Below the pieces are notes generated by a model. It searched no databases, had not been told where the DNA came from, and worked only from the letters and a program-made list of their open reading frames with translations. The position numbers and the translations under genes are program-made. A stretch of DNA of 6,889 bases from an uncultured Eubacteriales bacterium (GTDB lineage: Bacteria; Bacillota; Clostridia; Oscillospirales; Acutalibacteraceae), in the NCBI GenBank assembly GCA_900319255.1, contig ONNU01000105.1:1-6889 (forward strand), given 5' to 3'. Positions 5,066 to 6,889 of this stretch are shown piece after piece; positions within the stretch are counted from its first letter, which is position 1; the number at the start of each line of letters is the position of its first letter.

Positions 5066-5890
5066 TTATTTTATCAGCGCTTTATATATTTCGCCCTTTT
5101 TGAAGCCGGTGATCTCCGCCGCCTCCTTTGCCGCTGAGGATGCTGACATTCCGCTGTCTATACGCTGTCTTGCAAGCTCCACTGCATCCTCGAGGGTCTC
5201 GGTCTTTTCCTCTTTTTCGGCAGCGCCCTCTATCACAAGCACAAGCTCTCCCTTGAGTGAGCCGTCCGTATATTTTTCGGCAGCCTCCCTCAAAGTAGTT
5301 CGTATCACCTGCTCATGTATCTTTGTAAGCTCTCTGACTATGGAGATCCTTCTGTCTCCGAAGGCTGCGTACATATCGGTGAGGGTATTGGGCAGCTTAT
5401 GGGGAGCCTCATAAAATATCATCGTCCGGCGCTCTTTCACAAGGGAATTAAGGTGCTCTCTTCTGCTGAGCTTATTGACACTCAGAAAGCCCTCGAAGGT
5501 AAATCTCCCCGTTGGCAGTCCTGAAATAGCCAGCGCGCTCATCGCCGCTGTGGGACCCGGAACAGCGCAGACCTCAATGCCCATTTCTCCGCAGCTTTTC
5601 ACAAGGGGTTCTCCCGGGTCGGATATGCAGGGCATCCCCGCATCCGTTACGATCGCGCAGCTTTCTCCGCTGAGAAGTCTGCTGCATATCTCCTCGCCCC
5701 GTTCGATTGAATTGTATTTATGGTAGCTGACCATAGGTGTATGTATATCAAAACGGTTGAGCAGCTTCACGGTCACTCTTGTATCCTCCGCTGCGATAAA
5801 ATCAACGCTTTTTAATGTTTCGACAGCTCTCGGGGAAAAATCACTCAGATTTCCGATGGGCGTTCCCACAACATAAAGCCGTCCGCTCAT
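5066..5890 (-). CDS. rsmI: 16S rRNA (cytidine1402-2'-O)-methyltransferase RsmI
   Basis: This 274-residue SAM-dependent methyltransferase of the tetrapyrrole-methylase fold (YabC/YraL family) 2'-O-methylates C1402 in the 16S rRNA decoding centre. Motifs in order: LYVVGTPIGNLSDFSPRA (5-22), AAEDTR (33-38), TDAGMPCISDPG (82-93, the SAM-binding loop region), VPGPTAAMSALAISGLP (110-126), FEGFL (132-136), FYEAPHKL (159-166), RELTKIHE (186-193) and GELVLVIEG (214-222). The last 35 or so residues match the small helical C-terminal domain of RsmI (ending GFKKGEIYKALIK). AAGGAGG lies 7 nt before the ATG, inside the end of trmN6. The start overlaps the trmN6 stop by four bases (ATGA), implying translational coupling. 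Length and motifs are normal for the family. Confidence 0.97.
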   Translation of the reverse strand: MSGRLYVVGTPIGNLSDFSPRAVETLKSVDFIAAEDTRVTVKLLNRFDIHTPMVSYHKYNSIERGEEICSRLLSGESCAIVTDAGMPCISDPGEPLVKSCGEMGIEVCAVPGPTAAMSALAISGLPTGRFTFEGFLSVNKLSRREHLNSLVKERRTMIFYEAPHKLPNTLTDMYAAFGDRRISIVRELTKIHEQVIRTTLREAAEKYTDGSLKGELVLVIEGAAEKEEKTETLEDAVELARQRIDSGMSASSAAKEAAEITGFKKGEIYKALIK

Positions 5891-6630
5891 AAATATTCCT
5901 CCTTATACTGACCGTAAATGCCGATCATTTCCTCTGAAAAGCCGCCCTTTTCGTCCTCTATGAACAGAACAGGCTCTACCACAAGCCCTCCGGGCTTTCC
6001 GCCTCTTCTGCCCTCCACGAGAAAAAGCTTCGGGGCTTTGCTGCTTCTCTGCTGTACAAAGCGCAGGCGTTTCGGCTCGATATCGTTTTCACGCATTGCT
6101 TCAAGCACATCGCAAAGTCTTTCCGGGCGCTGACACATACAGAATCTTCCGGAAAATCTCAGCAGCGCCTTTGCTGCCGCTGCGATATCCTTCATTGTAC
6201 ACATTGTTTCATGTCTTGCGATAAGCTGTGACTTTCCGGAGCTTTTTATACCCGAGCCTGCCGCTTTATACGGCGGATTGCAGACCACCACATCATAGCT
6301 GGAAAGACCCACCTTCCCCCGCAGCTCACGCAGATCGGAGCATATGACCTCCGCTTTATCCCGCAGCCCGTTCAGCTCAAGGCTGCGTCTCAGCATGGAG
6401 CAGGCGTTTTCCTGTATTTCCACAGCCGTTACAAAGCCGGGACAGTCATTTCTCATCCAGATAAGCGGGATCGTACCGCATCCGCTACCAAGATCGCAAG
6501 CCTTATCGTTTTTCCTGGGCTTTGAAAAATCGGCAAGCAGCACGGTATCCGTCCAGAATTTATGTTCATCCGAAACGATTATTTTTATCCCCCCGCCGAG
6601 AGGTTCCAGTCTTTCATTTTCCTCCAGCAT
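5887..6630 (-). CDS. trmN6: tRNA1(Val) (adenine37-N6)-methyltransferase-like protein (YabB/TrmN6 family)
   Basis: This 247-residue Rossmann-fold SAM-dependent methyltransferase is related to E. coli YfiC/TrmN6 and B. subtilis YabB, which modify adenosine in or near the tRNA anticodon loop. The N-terminus has the family pattern FWTDTVLLADF (25-35). SAM motif I follows as CDLGSGCGTIPL (45-56), then AVEIQENACSML (69-80), DL at 99-100 (motif III region) and the N6-adenine methylase motif NPPY (118-121) with VVVC before it. FCMCQRPERL and KLFLVEGRRGGKPG are also typical. GAGGAG lies 6 nt before the ATG. It is first in the operon with rsmI. In B. subtilis a small GIY-YIG gene (yazA) separates yabB from yabC; here they overlap directly. 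The exact tRNA target in this lineage is inferred from family only. Confidence 0.93.
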   Translation of the reverse strand: MLEENERLEPLGGGIKIIVSDEHKFWTDTVLLADFSKPRKNDKACDLGSGCGTIPLIWMRNDCPGFVTAVEIQENACSMLRRSLELNGLRDKAEVICSDLRELRGKVGLSSYDVVVCNPPYKAAGSGIKSSGKSQLIARHETMCTMKDIAAAAKALLRFSGRFCMCQRPERLCDVLEAMRENDIEPKRLRFVQQRSSKAPKLFLVEGRRGGKPGGLVVEPVLFIEDEKGGFSEEMIGIYGQYKEEYL

Positions 6631-6705
6631 ATTTTTCTCCTCATAAAACGCTATTTTTCATCTCAGGAAACTCCGTCTCCCGTCACGCTTTCTGTCAACA
6701 TTTTT

Positions 6706-6734
6706 ATTATAGCACATTTTTTCACTATAGTAAA
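6706..6734 (-). promoter_or_regulatory. Promoter of the trmN6-rsmI-maf operon
   Basis: TATAAT (6706-6711) on the minus strand is paired with TTTACT (6729-6734, 4 of 6 matches) across a 17-nt spacer. The start would be near 6699, with a leader of about 68 nt. The -35 box directly abuts repeat copy C, so the repeat sits where upstream regulatory DNA would be. Confidence 0.55.
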
Positions 6735-6889
6735 GCGGGCAGCCGCCGGCGTGCCGCCGGTGTCAAAATCGCGGGGCAGGTCTGACAATGCTTTACTTTC
6801 GTTCCCGCGCGTTATACTTGGATTGTAGAGGGAATGAAATAATCCTCAGCCGGCTCCAACGAAAACTCCCAGAAATATTTTACACGAAC
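6735..6889. repeat. Dispersed GC-hairpin repeat, copy C (reaches window end)
   Basis: This is the second full-length copy, in the same orientation as copy A. The head is a GC-rich partial palindrome (GCCGCCGGCGTGCCGCCGG, 6742-6760). The tail shares CAGGTCTGACAA, GCTTTACTTTCGTTC, GATTGTA, ATCCTC, AAAACTCCCAGAA and TATTTTACAC with copy A, at about 84% identity. CGCGGG (6770-6775) can pair perfectly with CCCGCG (6804-6809). The window ends at the same point where copy A ends, so the outer limit is unknown. Together with the promoter, this explains most of the gene-free 6631-6889 stretch. Confidence 0.8.

Noticed and set aside
4959..5414. 151-codon plus-strand ORF opposite rsmI and maf
   Set aside because: It is antisense to two well-recognised genes, has no family features and has low-complexity Ser/Ala content typical of a shadow frame.
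6693..6698. Consensus TTGACA on the minus strand ahead of trmN6
   Set aside because: It lies downstream of the TATAAT at 6706-6711, and no -10 box is found about 17 nt further on, so it does not form a promoter with either.

Overview
The window looks like part of the chromosome of an anaerobic clostridial Firmicute, most plausibly Ruminococcus or a close relative. The evidence is a clostridial-type 2[4Fe-4S] ferredoxin, strong AAGGAGG-type ribosome binding sites, a DacF-type carboxypeptidase, a yabB/yabC (trmN6/rsmI) pair as in Firmicutes, and a large secreted Ig-like repeat protein. The genus is an inference from style and family content; no marker gene is present. Every gene I can support is on the minus strand, so transcription runs from high to low coordinates.

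Layout from high to low coordinates: (1) 6631-6889 holds a copy of a GC-rich dispersed repeat at the window edge, then a promoter. (2) 6630-4448 is a three-gene operon, trmN6 - rsmI - maf. TrmN6 and RsmI share an ATGA overlap and maf follows after 30 nt. These are housekeeping genes for tRNA modification, 16S rRNA modification and nucleotide-pool sanitation. (3) 4295-4125 is a monocistronic ferredoxin with its own promoter and terminator. (4) 3963-2824 is a secreted D-Ala-D-Ala carboxypeptidase (DacF/PBP5 type). (5) 2823-2105 is a 719-nt gene-free stretch. It carries three heptamer-period microrepeats, GC hairpins, a possible bidirectional terminator, one full and one chimeric copy of the dispersed repeat, and the strong promoter of the next gene. 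(6) 2104-314 encodes a 596-aa exported protein with five Ig-like (BIG2-type) repeats and a C-terminal domain resembling a degenerate CAP/SCP fold, ended by a clear terminator. (7) 196-15 is a hicA toxin gene broken by a single-base frameshift, preceded by a promoter whose spacer contains a 9-bp inverted repeat.

The housekeeping genes are ordinary. The accessory interest lies in the hicA remnant, the Ig-like/CAP-like secreted protein with DNA-level repeats, and the non-coding repeat family (two similar copies plus a chimera with a different tail). I do not see a convincing new multi-gene system. The dispersed repeat is the least explained element here.
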